Below, piece after piece: positions 12,632 to 31,539 of a stretch of DNA of 64,000 bases. The stretch's first letter is position 1. Every line of letters begins with the position of its first letter. The stretch is taken from the NCBI GenBank assembly GCA_028023455.1, contig JAQFVV010012398.1, forward strand, positions 9,508,682 to 9,572,681, read 5' to 3'. Position numbers and translations under genes: made by a program. The notes under the pieces were generated by a model, which ran no database searches, was not told the DNA's origin, and saw only the letters and a program-made list of their open reading frames with translations. This stretch comes from Epiperipatus broadwayi (taxonomy: Eukaryota > Onychophora > Udeonychophora > Euonychophora > Peripatidae).

Positions 12632-13755
12632 ATTAATACATTGTACAGGCTTAAACCTGCATTTTTATATATGTAATATATGCGGGATTCAAACTCAGAC
12701 TTTCACATGACCCACTATTCTCAGTACCATCTCATATTGCTGATCCACCTGACACACACATGTTGAAAAAATAATCACCAATATAAATATTTCGTGCTAA
12801 ACCAGCAATCATCAGTTGGTCTAGATTACTATCCTCACACACATATATAATCAGTGCTCAGCTTTATATTAAGATAGCCAATCTTCATACTTTAATGGAC
12901 AGACTTCAAACTATTCCAACTCACAACTCTTCAGCCTTCCATTTCATTGAAAATCTGACGGTGGAGCGTTCAAAGCCCTTGTTAGTGCCAAGGTTGTCAT
13001 CCTACCCATGTTGCCATATTAGTCGTTCTGACCCCTCATGTACAGGAGAATAATCCATTTATACGTACATATGAGAGGGATGGGCAGACCTTTTAAACAC
13101 TATTTATATAAATTAATACATTGTACAGGCTTAAAACTGCATTTTTATATATGTAATATATGCGAGATTCAAACTCAGACTTTCACACGACCCACTACTC
13201 TCAGTGCCATCTCATAATGCTGACCCACCTGATCATACACATGTTAAAAAGATAAATAATCACCAATACGCGTATTTCATGCTAAACCAGCAATCATCAG
13301 TTGGTCTAGATTGCTATCCTCACACATATATATAATCAGTGCTCAGCTTTATATTAAGATAGCCAATCTTCATATTTTAAGGGACAGGCTTCAAACTATT
13401 CGAACTCACAACTATTCAGCCTTCTATTTCATTGAAAATCTGATGGTGGAACGTTCAAAGCCCTTATTAGTGCCGAGGTTGTCATCCTACCAATGTTGAC
13501 ATATTAGTCATTCTGACCCCTCATGTACAGGAGAATAAACCATTTATACGTACATATGCAAGGGATGGGCAGACCTTTTACACACTATTTATATAAATTA
13601 ATACATTGTACAGGCTTAAACCTGCATTTTTATATATGTAATATATGCGGGATTCGAACTCAGACGCTTACACAACCCACTACTCTCAGTGCCATCTCAT
13701 ATTGCTGACCCACCTGATCACACACATGTTGAAAAGATAAATAATCACCAATATG
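12632..13755 (-). repeat. Tandem array (~480 bp period) containing a tRNA-derived SINE
   Basis: Units start at 12632, 13112 and 13597 (ATTAATACATTGTACAGGCT); two are complete and the third ends near 13755. Read on the minus strand each unit holds a pol III B-box-like sequence (GAGTTCGAATCCCGC at about 13649-13663, with variants near 12683 and 13163) preceded by GATGGCACTGAGAGTAGTGG, which could be a relic A box. The array therefore amplified a tRNA-derived SINE with its flank. It sits between the hAT and LINE copy A3. Confidence 0.7.
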
Positions 13756-13879
13756 GCATGCATGAATTGAGAAGTCAGACATTTTTTTTATGTGACACCT
13801 TCTGGTTGCCAACAGTTGATATAGCAAGTTGCAGCCTTCTTGATGCAGCAAACAAATGTGTGTGGCCTGGGGAAAAATG

Positions 13880-15225
13880 GTTGAGTATGGCTGCTCTAAA
13901 AAATATAAACTGAAAATTAATATGGATAAATCATGTGACTGAAAAATCTTCAATGGATAATCTTATAAATATATTTTTTAAAAAACCTAATCCATTCTTG
14001 CTTTTCATTCCATCAGCAAAAATACAGAATTTACTCAAAACAAAAATTGGAAAATATTACAAACTACTCATGAAAACATAGCTCTCTATTTATTCAACAG
14101 TGTCACTATTTAATATAGTTATTATAACAAGAATAACATATCATATTCTAATCATTATACATGCAAAAATCTTTGTCACACATATCTATTCAATGCTTAG
14201 AAAATTGCTATGAGGAAAACTTATTACTTCTATTTCAACTAAAAAACTTCAATGCCTATTAATACAGAATGGGATAGGACTTCATTCAATTAATACCTTC
14301 AGGATCAAAAAAACTTAAACCTTATCTCATCTATTACCAAACTATTCTCTCATATTGCAAATCTTCTTCAAAATCACCTATACCGATAGACCCCCATCTA
14401 CAAAAGGATATTGAAAAAACCTGATTAATCCTCTATTATTTACTAAAAACCATTATTTTTGTTCTCCCGTGAATAAATATAAATATCAGAAAGTGTGTTC
14501 ACTTCTTTATCACATTTGATAAATGCTAAAGGAAAGTCAATGTTAAATCTTAACAATCACCAACTCATTAGGAAATTTAGATTTTGGAAGCTAAAACCAA
14601 AATATTTTGATTTTTTTGGTAAAGCTAAATCTGGAATGTATACCCATTCTGTATTTTTATAAATACCAAAGACAATGCAAGAGAGTAGATACTCTTTGCA
14701 CACCATGTCATAGGGATACAGAAACACAAACACATCTATTCCATGGCTGTCTATGCTTTAATAACTTTCGGATGGTGATCCCTAAGTTATTCAATAACCC
14801 TAATATTAACATGCACATTTATTTAAAACCTATGCAAAGGGTGTTTATGCAGAAATTCAGGCAAGTACTTTTATTTTATATGCCCTGTGGTGCATTAAGT
14901 GTATATTCATGTACAACAATACCCCTATAAGACACCCAAGCACATTTTGGATTAAATTAGAAAATATTAGGGAAAGGAATAAAAACTCACACCTCATAAT
15001 AATTTTCAAGACACTTGGTCAATTTTTTTTGTGTGTGTGAGTATTTGTATGTAAAAATTGTACTTTAGAAGCTTTAGACATAATTTTTTTATTTGTATAA
15101 TCAATTGTATATAATTAAGTCTATATATGTAATATTTTGTATCATACTACATGTAACTAATTGCATGTAAACTTTGCTTAATAAAATCCTTTGAAAAGTG
15201 ATGGCGGCAATGGTGGTGGTACTAA
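13880..15225 (+). mobile_element. LINE family A, copy A3 (5'-truncated, with 3' end)
   Basis: Starts inside the RT region (KYKLKINMDKSCDWKIFNG near 13897, equivalent to HYKLKFNQAKTSAWSLFTG in A4). It continues through the thumb (IQNLLKTKI..., about 14028) and the ORF2 C-terminus at 14607-14760 (a CTPCHRDTETQTHLFHGC zinc-like motif, equivalent to CGLCHRAEETIEHLIYNH). The 3' UTR ends with an AATAAAATCCTTTGAAA tail near 15180-15196, followed by a short AATAATAAT tract. It overlaps in content with A2, so it is a separate insertion and not A2's missing 3' part. Confidence 0.75.
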
Positions 15226-16263
15226 TAATAATTCAATTCACTTTATTTACTGTAGAAAACTTTAGCATTAAGCCAATTACAGAATTGTACCATAATTAAT
15301 ATACAATGATATAAATAAGCAAATATAAAAATCAAATTATGAATATATCTACATGTCATACTTTCTTATAAGATTAGTAACAAATTTTTTAAAATCTAAT
15401 ACAAAATATATTCGTTAACAAAATCTTGATTATATGGGTTAGGCAAATGAAATAAAGGTGAAGATTTTAATGTGTTAGAGTGACAAACCCTAATGTAAAA
15501 TATATTAGATGTGTGTATTTTAGATAAACAATTATTAATTGAAATATTTAAGATTATGGTTGTTAAAATAATTTTCTGAGTGTCAAGGTTATATAAGCAT
15601 TTAAGATCTCCGATCTTTCTTCTAACAGATAGGGACATATAATGGTTATTTAACATAATATATTTAGAAAATTTATCATAGACTAATTGAATTCTGATAA
15701 TATCTCATTTATAACTTGGATTCCAAACAACAGATACATATTCCAAAATTGCCAGAACCAAAGTAAGAAATAATTTATGCTTTGCAGAGTTAGTAAATTG
15801 TCTATCATGCCTGAAAATCACACCCATAATTTTAAAAACTTTATTTACCATAGTTTCAATGTGAAGGTGAATTGACTATTGTTACAAAAATAATGCCAAG
15901 GTCTTTCTGTATGTAAACCAAATTTATTTTATGGATTTCAATAATATAATGACAGTTAAAGATTTTGGATTTTCTGGAATAAGAAACATATAAATATCCA
16001 TCTTATTATTTTTACACCATTCCACAACATTGTTAATATCTTTTTGTAATAAGTATGCAGTCAGTAATTGGAATTAATATTTCTAAATATTTTATAAACA
16101 TCTGCAAATGTTGTGAAAATTCCAAATTTTCTACTAAATCTTCTAAATAAATGTTAAATAATAATGGTACAAGGGTAATGCCTTGAAGTATTCCTAGATT
16201 GCAATTATATGGATTAGAAAACATTAAATTTGATATAAGCCATTCTTTTCCTAATAAAAAATT

Positions 16264-17402
16264 GGTAATACATCATCTAATCATCCACACCATGCGATGG
16301 CACTGTTTCTATGCTAAAGCACAAAAATATGCCATTTACAAGGCCGCTCATAGATCTTACGGTCTGTAAACTTCAAACACTAAGATATTAAAGTATAACC
16401 TTACCCCAACATCTCTAGCATGTTGAACATTATTAGCGATAAGTATGCGACACTCTCTATAAACATTACTCTTAATTATTGTACAGCGTATGATATAAAG
16501 TTTTCTGTAGTTGTAATTATGAAAAGTATATTAGAATGGATTTCTTTTTTTGGTTAAATGTATTGTAATTTATGTGAGTTAGTAAAAATTGTAATGAATT
16601 CTCTAACACGCCTACTTTCATTGTCAGGGGTCACAATTCACTAAATGAGGAGTGTAAATCATGATTCGGCAAAGTTCACGATCAAGTCACGCACTTTCCG
16701 ATACTTTTTCGAGATCAAAACAGTTAAATGGCAGACGATCATTCAACGTTGTAGTTTTTAGATTTACCTGCTACAGAAGCAGATGCGGTGGCCTTCCTTC
16801 AACCAAAAAAAAAATTTTATCCACCCAAGAAAAACTGTCTTTGTGGTGGTTTAATGAAATTAAGGATTGTCAAACATCTGAAATGGAATGTCAATCGCGT
16901 CAATGTCACAGAAGGTGTTCCATTCACTCATGGAATGTGGTTTGAGGGCTGCCAAATCGCTTTTTTGCAAGTGGTACAGCTAATTTATTATTGAAGCTGG
17001 GATCATCTTACAGTGAAGCGTATTAGAGTGAGTTGGAAATGTGTCAAAACACCGTAAGGAATATGATGACAGGTCTTAGAGAGGTCTGTCGAGAAAGCCT
17101 TGTTTCTCAAAAAAAAAAAAAAAAAAAAGTTTCTTCAAAAACAATAAAAAAGACTGGAAAAAAAAAAAAAAAAGACCAGAAAAAATTAAAACAAACAAAC
17201 AAAAAAAAACAACATTTTTTTATTTTTAAGAAATATACATAAAACTGGTTAAAAAAATAAAACAAACAAACAAAAAAAAGCAAATCCAAAAATTAAAAAC
17301 ATAAATCAACAAAATAAAAACAACCCGGTAACGTTATATCTATTTGTTTTTCACTAGCAACAGCGCCATTGAGCGGTATGGATGATTAGGCAATGTATTA
17401 CC
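16264..17402. mobile_element. Merlin-like DNA transposon (ISXO2-type transposase remnant)
   Basis: The boundaries are readable. The left end starts GGTAATACATC and the right end finishes ATGTATTACC. The ~50-bp inverted repeats also share CTAATCATCCAYACC and a GCACTGTT/GCGCTGTT block. An 8-bp direct repeat AAAAAATT flanks it (16256-16263 and 17403-17410), the target duplication size known for Merlin. Inside, plus strand 16770-17100 reads like the N-terminus of an ISXO2-type transposase: FLDLPATEADAVAFLQ, CLCGGLMKL (CxCG zinc motif), GMWFEGCQIAFLQVVQLIYY and NTVRNMMTGLREVCRESL. The catalytic half is absent; an A-rich tract occupies 17107-17330. Hence it is non-autonomous. It lies inside LINE B. 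Confidence 0.85.
17107..17335. repeat. A-rich low-complexity tract inside the Merlin element
   Basis: Long A runs broken by short TTT, GAAAAA and CAAACAAACAAA blocks occupy the place where the transposase catalytic domain would be. Lysine-rich or phenylalanine-rich frames here are artefacts. Confidence 0.9.
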
Positions 17403-18481
17403 AAAAAATTTAAACCATAGTATCAAATTATAAGAAAAACCTAATTTGTACATTTTATGAAGCAATATAGAATGGTCATCTTTATCAAATGCTTTGGAGA
17501 GATAAAAATAGACAACATCTAAATGGCATTGATTCTCAAAAGCATTAGCAATATGATCAGTTATTATTAGAAGATTAGTTTCAGTTAAGCTTTAAGGTAA
17601 AAAAAACCATGTAGCACAGGAACTAAAACTATATTTATGTCATTAATATTTTTTTTTATAAATACACCTTTCAAATATGTGTGCAATTGTATGAAGCATT
17701 GAAATAGGTCTGTAATTATTTTAAATTATCTCTTGAACCATTTTAAAAAATAGGTATAACTTTGACAAATTTAAGGAAGTTGGGAAAAATATTCTTTTTA
17801 ATGGAGCAATTAAGAATGTAACATAGAGGAGTAACAATAAATTTTGTACATACTTTATGAATAAAAGAAGGTATATTATCATAACCTAAACTTGAATGTA
17901 ATTTCAGTTCTTTAATAGCAGACAAAATATCATTATTGTTGAAACAATCAATCAAAATACTATCATTAAAACATTCATTATATAATCTATACTCAGAAGA
18001 CAATTGAGAATTTCCATACAATTTGGAAAAGTGAATTGAAAAATCATCATTACTTAAAGAGAAGCTATAATCCATTTGAGCCTTACTTTTGGTAACCACA
18101 ATTTTTAGTAAAGAACCAAAATTCTTTAGGATTATCAGACAAGTCGAGTTCAATATGTTTAATATATTTTTGATAATCAATTTTCTGAATAGTTTTAACC
18201 AATCTTCTATAAATAACAAAGTTATTGTAAAATAATAAATTGTAAGTTTTAGAAAATTGCTTATGATGATGAGATTTCATTCTAATAATTTTCTTAAGCG
18301 TAGTTTAAAACCAAGAAGGAAAATAATTGTGAGAAACATGTTTTTTGGATATATAAAAATCAATCAAATCATTAAGTACTGATTAATTATAATTAAAAAC
18401 TGATGAAAAATATGAGCTCCAAGCAAAATTGGAAATTGCCTTACACAGATCAAAATAATCCCTTTCTTTATAACTCTTTTT

Positions 18482-18495
18482 TAATAATAATAATA

Positions 18496-18527
<32 letters not shown>

Positions 18528-18547
18528 AATAATGAATAATAATAATG

Positions 18548-18633
<86 letters not shown>
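18482..18633. repeat. (AAT)n/(GAT)n compound microsatellite
   Basis: TAATAATAATAATGATGATG and so on, then about 25 AAT units. It forms the 5' boundary of LINE B. The asparagine/tyrosine-rich frames across it are not genes. Confidence 0.97.
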
Positions 18634-18634
<1 letters not shown>

Positions 18635-19029
18635 GTTCTGTCCCATCACCATGTTCATACCAAGAGTTCCTGTTTCAAATCCTGAGAATTTGTATAATAT
18701 TAATTTTTTTAAAGATAAATTTCAAATCATCACAAAGGCTGAACTCTATCTAATTAAATAACACTCTAGTTATAAAAAAATTCTGTGTGTATAATGGATA
18801 ATTTGCAAGAAGAAATATTTCATTAGTGGCAGTAAATCTTAATATTGATAGGTAATAAAAAAAATTTCCAGGTTTAATGCCCAAAAGACCATTCAAAATC
18901 TGCAATATTTCAGGTAAATTTAACATATATTGAACCAATTATTAATTATGGCACACATCTTTTTTAAGATAATTTTGAATCTACAAAAACTTTTTCTTAA
19001 AAAAATGATATTTTTAAATCGTTCAAACC
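18634..19029. other. AT-rich spacer, nothing recognised
   Basis: Between the microsatellite and the next LINE piece. Short frames only, no repeat structure and no recognisable domain. Confidence 0.6.
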
Positions 19030-20462
<1,433 letters not shown>

Positions 20463-20508
20463 CAACAACAACTTCAAAATGGCAAAATAAAAAATATAGA
20501 ATATAAAA

Positions 20509-20710
20509 TTATTGGAAATGTTTCAAATCTGGATATTGATCTGACTTAATTCCAATAGGACCTACCACTGATGAAGATCTTTTTCTTTTCCAACAATCAG
20601 GATGAATTTTTTTATGCTGTTCTGCAAGCATCCGTGCCTCCTGGGCAAAAACTCTTCGTTCTTCATGTTTCAACTTTTTCCATCTATCTCCAAGAATCAC
20701 ACTAATTGCC
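20509..20710 (-). CDS. HBP1: HBP1-type HMG-box transcription factor, last coding exon
   Basis: The exon begins at 20710 after an acceptor on the minus strand (a T-rich tract ending TTTTTTTTTAG at 20711) and ends with TAA at 20511-20509. The first base completes a codon; then it reads AISVILGDRWKKLKHEERR ... HPDCWKRKRSSS, and a short tail ends DLKHFQ. This is the second half of an HMG box (helices 2 and 3, which bend DNA in the minor groove) followed by the basic DCWKRKR end that I recognise as the C-terminus of HBP1, a nuclear repressor of cell-cycle and Wnt target genes. The tail after KRKR (about 22 residues) is longer than the roughly 8 residues I recall in vertebrates. Upstream exons (rest of the HMG box, AXH domain) are expected at higher coordinates; I could not find them. 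A codon GTG at 20698-20700 is internal valine, not a start. Confidence 0.88.
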
Positions 20711-21229
20711 CTAAAAAAAAAAACACATTAGATTAAAAAATATTCTTTTACATTCTATTACTTAAATATATCGTTTATAGTTAAAAGCATTTAAAAGTTG
20801 ATTTTAAGAAGACCAAATAGATTTAATTGCCTTCAATACATCTAACTTTGTTCAAACAAATTCATGCACACATAAACTAATTTTTAAATTAAACCAATGA
20901 TTTTTTTAAAAATTAACAATTACATATTTGCATATAAAGTCTAATAATTTATTAATATACCTATTTATATGTGAAAGGCACTATGACAAAGTACTGCTCA
21001 GCACATCCATCTGCCATGCCCAGGATTTGAGAATGGAACCAGAGAAAAAATATTTTTTCTTCATGATTCAAGCACAATTTAGGGGTTTTCTATCAAGAAG
21101 CTGGCCTAATGCTAACCAAATTAGCAATAAAAACTTCTTTTTTTTACATATATATAGAAGGGTTCCATGGTATCACCTTCTACATTCAGGATCTAGAGTT
21201 TGAATCTAAGCTAGTCAACCATCTAATTA
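20711..21229. other. Probable HBP1 intron, start of the 3'-most intron
   Basis: Upstream of the HBP1 acceptor on the minus strand. AT-rich, with a short T-rich tract at the acceptor. A GAGTTTGAATCTAAGC sequence near 21196 recalls a SINE B box but is too weak to call. Confidence 0.45.
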
Positions 21230-21436
21230 TTGGTTCAAATAATATCTAGCTAATCTTACCAAAAAGATAAACCAAGAATAAAAAACCCCATAAAAAATCC
21301 TCATCATTTGATAAGCCTTATACATAATATTTACTTTATTGTTTCTCTTTAGAGAAATGTCGAAAAGATCATTGCCCTCAGAAAAATATTTAAAATTTTT
21401 TACTCCACTCAACTCTTCTCTATCTATCCACCACAC
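21230..21436 (-). mobile_element. Possible LINE RT thumb fragment
   Basis: An open minus-strand stretch of 69 codons reads SGVKNFKYFSEGNDLFD and later KAYQMMRIFYGVFYS. This resembles the 'FKYLGS...D...I..RI.KA..AFGRL' region after the catalytic block of RTE- or Jockey-type reverse transcriptases. The similarity is weak and short, so another origin is possible. Confidence 0.3.
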
Positions 21437-21439
21437 CTA

Positions 21440-21730
21440 ATTTTGCTTTAAATGATAATTTTTTTCTACTTTATTCAATTGTAGCTGCCTTCTGTGACAG
21501 GGAATTTCATATACACCATGACACCCCAAAAGAATTTTCTCTTTAGGGTGTGGAAATACTTCTTTAATTTTTTGAAATGTAGTGTAAATTGTGTGGTTAT
21601 TATTTTTCTTTAAAACATTACCAATTTTATCAGTTACTCCCTTTATATATGGCAGAACATTTTTAATTTTGGAAGTATCAAAATCTTTTTTATTATTATA
21701 TAAAAAAGCCCTTTTTATAATCCTGTGATC
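21440..21730 (-). mobile_element. Penelope-like element fragment (linker before GIY-YIG)
   Basis: On the minus strand the translation runs IKNVLPYIKGVTDKIGNVLK, then TIYTTFQKIKEVFPHPKEK, then LLGCHGVYEIPCH. This succession (LPYxKG.., a K/R-rich '..F.P.KEK' stretch, then GVYEIPC) is the conserved linker between reverse transcriptase and the GIY-YIG endonuclease in Penelope-like retroelements. Both RT core and endonuclease are missing here, and small frameshifts are needed. It lies within the presumed HBP1 intron, same strand. Confidence 0.65.
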
Positions 21731-21779
21731 AAATCATTACGAAGCATTTTTTTAGTAGCACAGATATTGTGAAATTGGC

Positions 21780-23523
<1,744 letters not shown>

Positions 23524-25849
23524 GCTATTTGTTTTCTTCTTGTTTAAAATTGTCATGCTTAAATACACATGTGTATATATATGCACATACACTGGTAATA
23601 TTAGGTAAATACGACACCTCATGTTGAGTGTCTAAAATGTATTTATCCGTATATCCTTTTAAGTTATTTTTTGTCATTGCGGCACCTTATAATGAGTGCC
23701 AAAGGGTTTATTTATTGTAAATATCCTGGAAGCAAGTCCACTAATAACTTTATATTTAGAATAGTAGTGAGTGTATAATTGTACTGCACGTATATACATG
23801 TATAAGAATTTATCGTAAAAGGCAAATAGATACAGCACCTCATGTTGAGAGCTCTATGGTATCTGAGCTAATGCAACCTTATTGACATGTAAAATATGAA
23901 ATTAGTGAAATATTTAATAGTGCAGATATATGCATGTATAGTTTTTTATTTATTTATTAGATTCGCTATCAATAAAAAAAGTTTTAAAGTCCTGAATAAA
24001 AATATATGCCTGTATAACTGAAAATCTTTTATCCAAGAAATATATATCAAATCACACAAAGTACAACTTATTTCCACAGGGTAAAAAGCTCAGACCACTT
24101 CCATTCATTATGAAACATTGTAAATAGTTTTAGGGATTTATTATTTTTCTTATTCATGTATAATTGCATTTATATTTTATCCATTTCAACACATCAAATA
24201 TATATATGGGTTTGTAATAATTAATTATTTAGTATTTTTTATTATATCATTATAAGTATGAAACGGTGGTGGGTATCTGGGATTAAATACATATTTGATC
24301 ATAATATTAAATTTGTTTCATTTTTGTATTATTATTTATTTGATAAAATGTACTCTTTCCTTACAATCATGTACCTATAATAACCATTTAACTTACCCAT
24401 TGAAGACCTTAGATGTAGAGTGACTGAGCTATCCACATGGGATATTGCTCTACCGGGGTGTTAAATCTTATTCTCACAATTCTGCTGTACATATAGTATT
24501 ACATATCCTTCTAGGAGGGGGGGGGTTAATTTTTATTCCTTTCTAGGAGTGGTGCACAAAAGCTATTTGTAAATAATCTTTTCAAAGATGTGTACTTACC
24601 ATAGGTCCTAAACATTCGAGCATTCGAGAAGGATAGTAACTAAAGGGGTATTTGACTGGCAGAGTCCTGTCAATTCACTCTTTCTATCAGTTTAGCTGGA
24701 AGTATCAATATATATGAGTATAGACAATCGACTAAATTGGTATCCATTTCTTTCCCTGTTAAATCTTGATTACTTCATGCTCAGTGCAAAATTAGGAGCA
24801 GAATTCCACAGGGAAGTATAGTCCAGTACAATATATATATATATATATGCATAAAAAAAACATTTGTTTTCTATCAATAGAGAGGTCCAACGCATCATTA
24901 TAGAACACTTTCACCAAGACTCTTCATATTTTCTTTTCCAAATATTTATATGACCCTCAGCTTAAATATATATTTTTTCATTTTTCTTTCCTTTTCTACT
25001 TCTTTTTATCTTTCATAATAAATTTGTATTAAAATATCTATTTTTACTTTCAACAAGGGATGCAAAATTTTGGCCATCTATAGTGTGCTACCACCAAGTT
25101 GTTAACATGTATTAGACATAACCCACTATCATGACAAATGGCTTTACTCATAGAGAGGCAAAGGAGCATTACTATGTTGCCCATAAATAATAGGTGAATT
25201 AACCCCAAGAACATGTCAGATGCAGAGCCAACATTTTTCTCTCTAAAAAAACCCCCCATTATTATTGAGCATAACAAGATACCATTCCTTTGGTTACATA
25301 CATAGATCTGCTATTCGCTAAGCTTATTGATGCTTGCAGTCAGTAAAAATCAATATAAAATTTTCTTACATGGATGAATCACAATCCATGATTGTCACTT
25401 CCAATTCTCAAACTTTTTGTGAATTCTTGAGGGATAAACCATTCAATTTCTTTAATATAAAAGTGCCACATCTTTATATTTTGATGATTCTCATGTTACA
25501 TAATAATTTATTGACTGCACTACTGGTCATTTCCTATTTAGTTATTAATTGCAATGCAAGGTTAAAGTTGTTCTTCTCTGAATATGTTCAATAGATATTA
25601 GAGTGGTAATAATAATTTTAAGTATCTTTAGTTTTTGAATCCCAATTCCACTTACATTATTTACCATGTTAAATGGTAATTAAATACTACTTAATGCTAT
25701 ACTAGCAATAATAAATAATATAGAAAATCATATAACATTAAATATTAGCAAAATAAAAAAATTATACTAAAATTCTATCATGACTATGGTTTTGCCTACT
25801 AACAAATAGATCTTCTCAAATGAAAATCAACTAGACACACACACACACA
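23524..25849. other. AT-rich spacer, no gene recognised
   Basis: Holds GCGGCACCTTATAATGAGTG-like short direct repeats (about 23610, 23680 and 23840, each around a CACCTCATGTTGAG-type core), a small AT repeat at 24831-24848, and short open frames of 75-86 codons at 25050-25277 (minus) and 25334-25594 (plus) with no recognisable domain. Probably intronic. Confidence 0.45.
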
Positions 25850-26060
25850 AATATATATATATTATAATAACGATCGAAATGAAAGTGAAGATCGAATCTA
25901 ACCGCAAACTACGATATCTGCTCTACAAGGCGCCATCTAGGCATTTAAACCTAGAAAAATTTATAGAGTAGGCAAATACGCGCTGTTAAGATTCCACTTT
26001 ATTTAAATATTCAGATCGTTAGCCCAAGTCACTAGCTCAGTGGAGACGCAGAGATAAAAA
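25850..26060 (-). repeat. SINE-like element (tRNA-related), minus strand
   Basis: Read on the minus strand the block ends ...GATGGCGCCTTGTAGAGCAG, then GGTTAGATTCGATCTTCAC, a B-box-like pol III element at about 25888-25902, then GAAATGA-type sequence and a (TA)n tail at 25851-25860. Its composition differs from the flanks. A second copy sharing the GGCGCC core and the GAAATGAAAGTG segment is at 57800-57960. Confidence 0.5.
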
Positions 26061-31174
<5,114 letters not shown>

Positions 31175-31539
31175 AAAAAGAAATTCACAATCAGCATTTT
31201 CTTTTACATTATTTTTATTTTTTGTTTTTGGAAAAAAGAATGATAGAATTTAGTTAATGCGTAGGAGGCAGAGAATCCTAATAAAATAATAAAAAAATCT
31301 TAGATGTTCAATTAATTGCTTTAAAATCTTAAATATTAGTCTAAAAATATAGCTGCTAATTTATAATGTTTGTGGCAATTTTCAATACTTTTTAATTAAT
31401 AAAAAATTATGAAAATATTTTTTATTATTCTAATACAAATTTAAAAACTTTAAACCAATATAAAAATATTTATTTTCCAATTATTATCGGCCTAAGCAAA
31501 GAAATCTTAGCATTCTAACTATTTTTTTCACAAGATGAC
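31175..31539. other. AT-rich spacer, nothing recognised
   Basis: No reading frame, repeat or motif seen. Confidence 0.5.

Larger units (their letters stand above)
15226..18480 (-). mobile_element. LINE family B (CR1/Jockey-like), 5'-truncated, with nested Merlin
   Basis: Minus-strand non-LTR retrotransposon. From the 5' side it shows the linker after the endonuclease (18450-18250), the RT N-terminal blocks (17995-17745: LKLHSSLGYDNIPSFIHKVC, PNFLKFVKVIPIF), the motif A area at about 17560-17480 (YFYLSKAFDKDDHSILL), and then, beyond the Merlin insertion, the IPQG-type block and motif C region (16220-16070: NCNLGILQGITLVPLLFNIY). The thumb runs to about 15430 and a 3' UTR ends near 15230. Stops and frameshifts make it inactive. 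The 5' end is an AAT/GAT microsatellite. Confidence 0.8.

Noticed and set aside
13880-15225. A3 as the missing 3' half of A2
   Set aside because: A3 repeats RT sequence already present at the end of A2 (around 10160-10260), so it is a separate copy.
17033-17289. Lys-rich and Phe-rich frames
   Set aside because: A-rich low-complexity tract within the Merlin element.
18383-18753. Asn- and Tyr-rich proteins on both strands
   Set aside because: Translation of the AAT/GAT microsatellite; no gene context.
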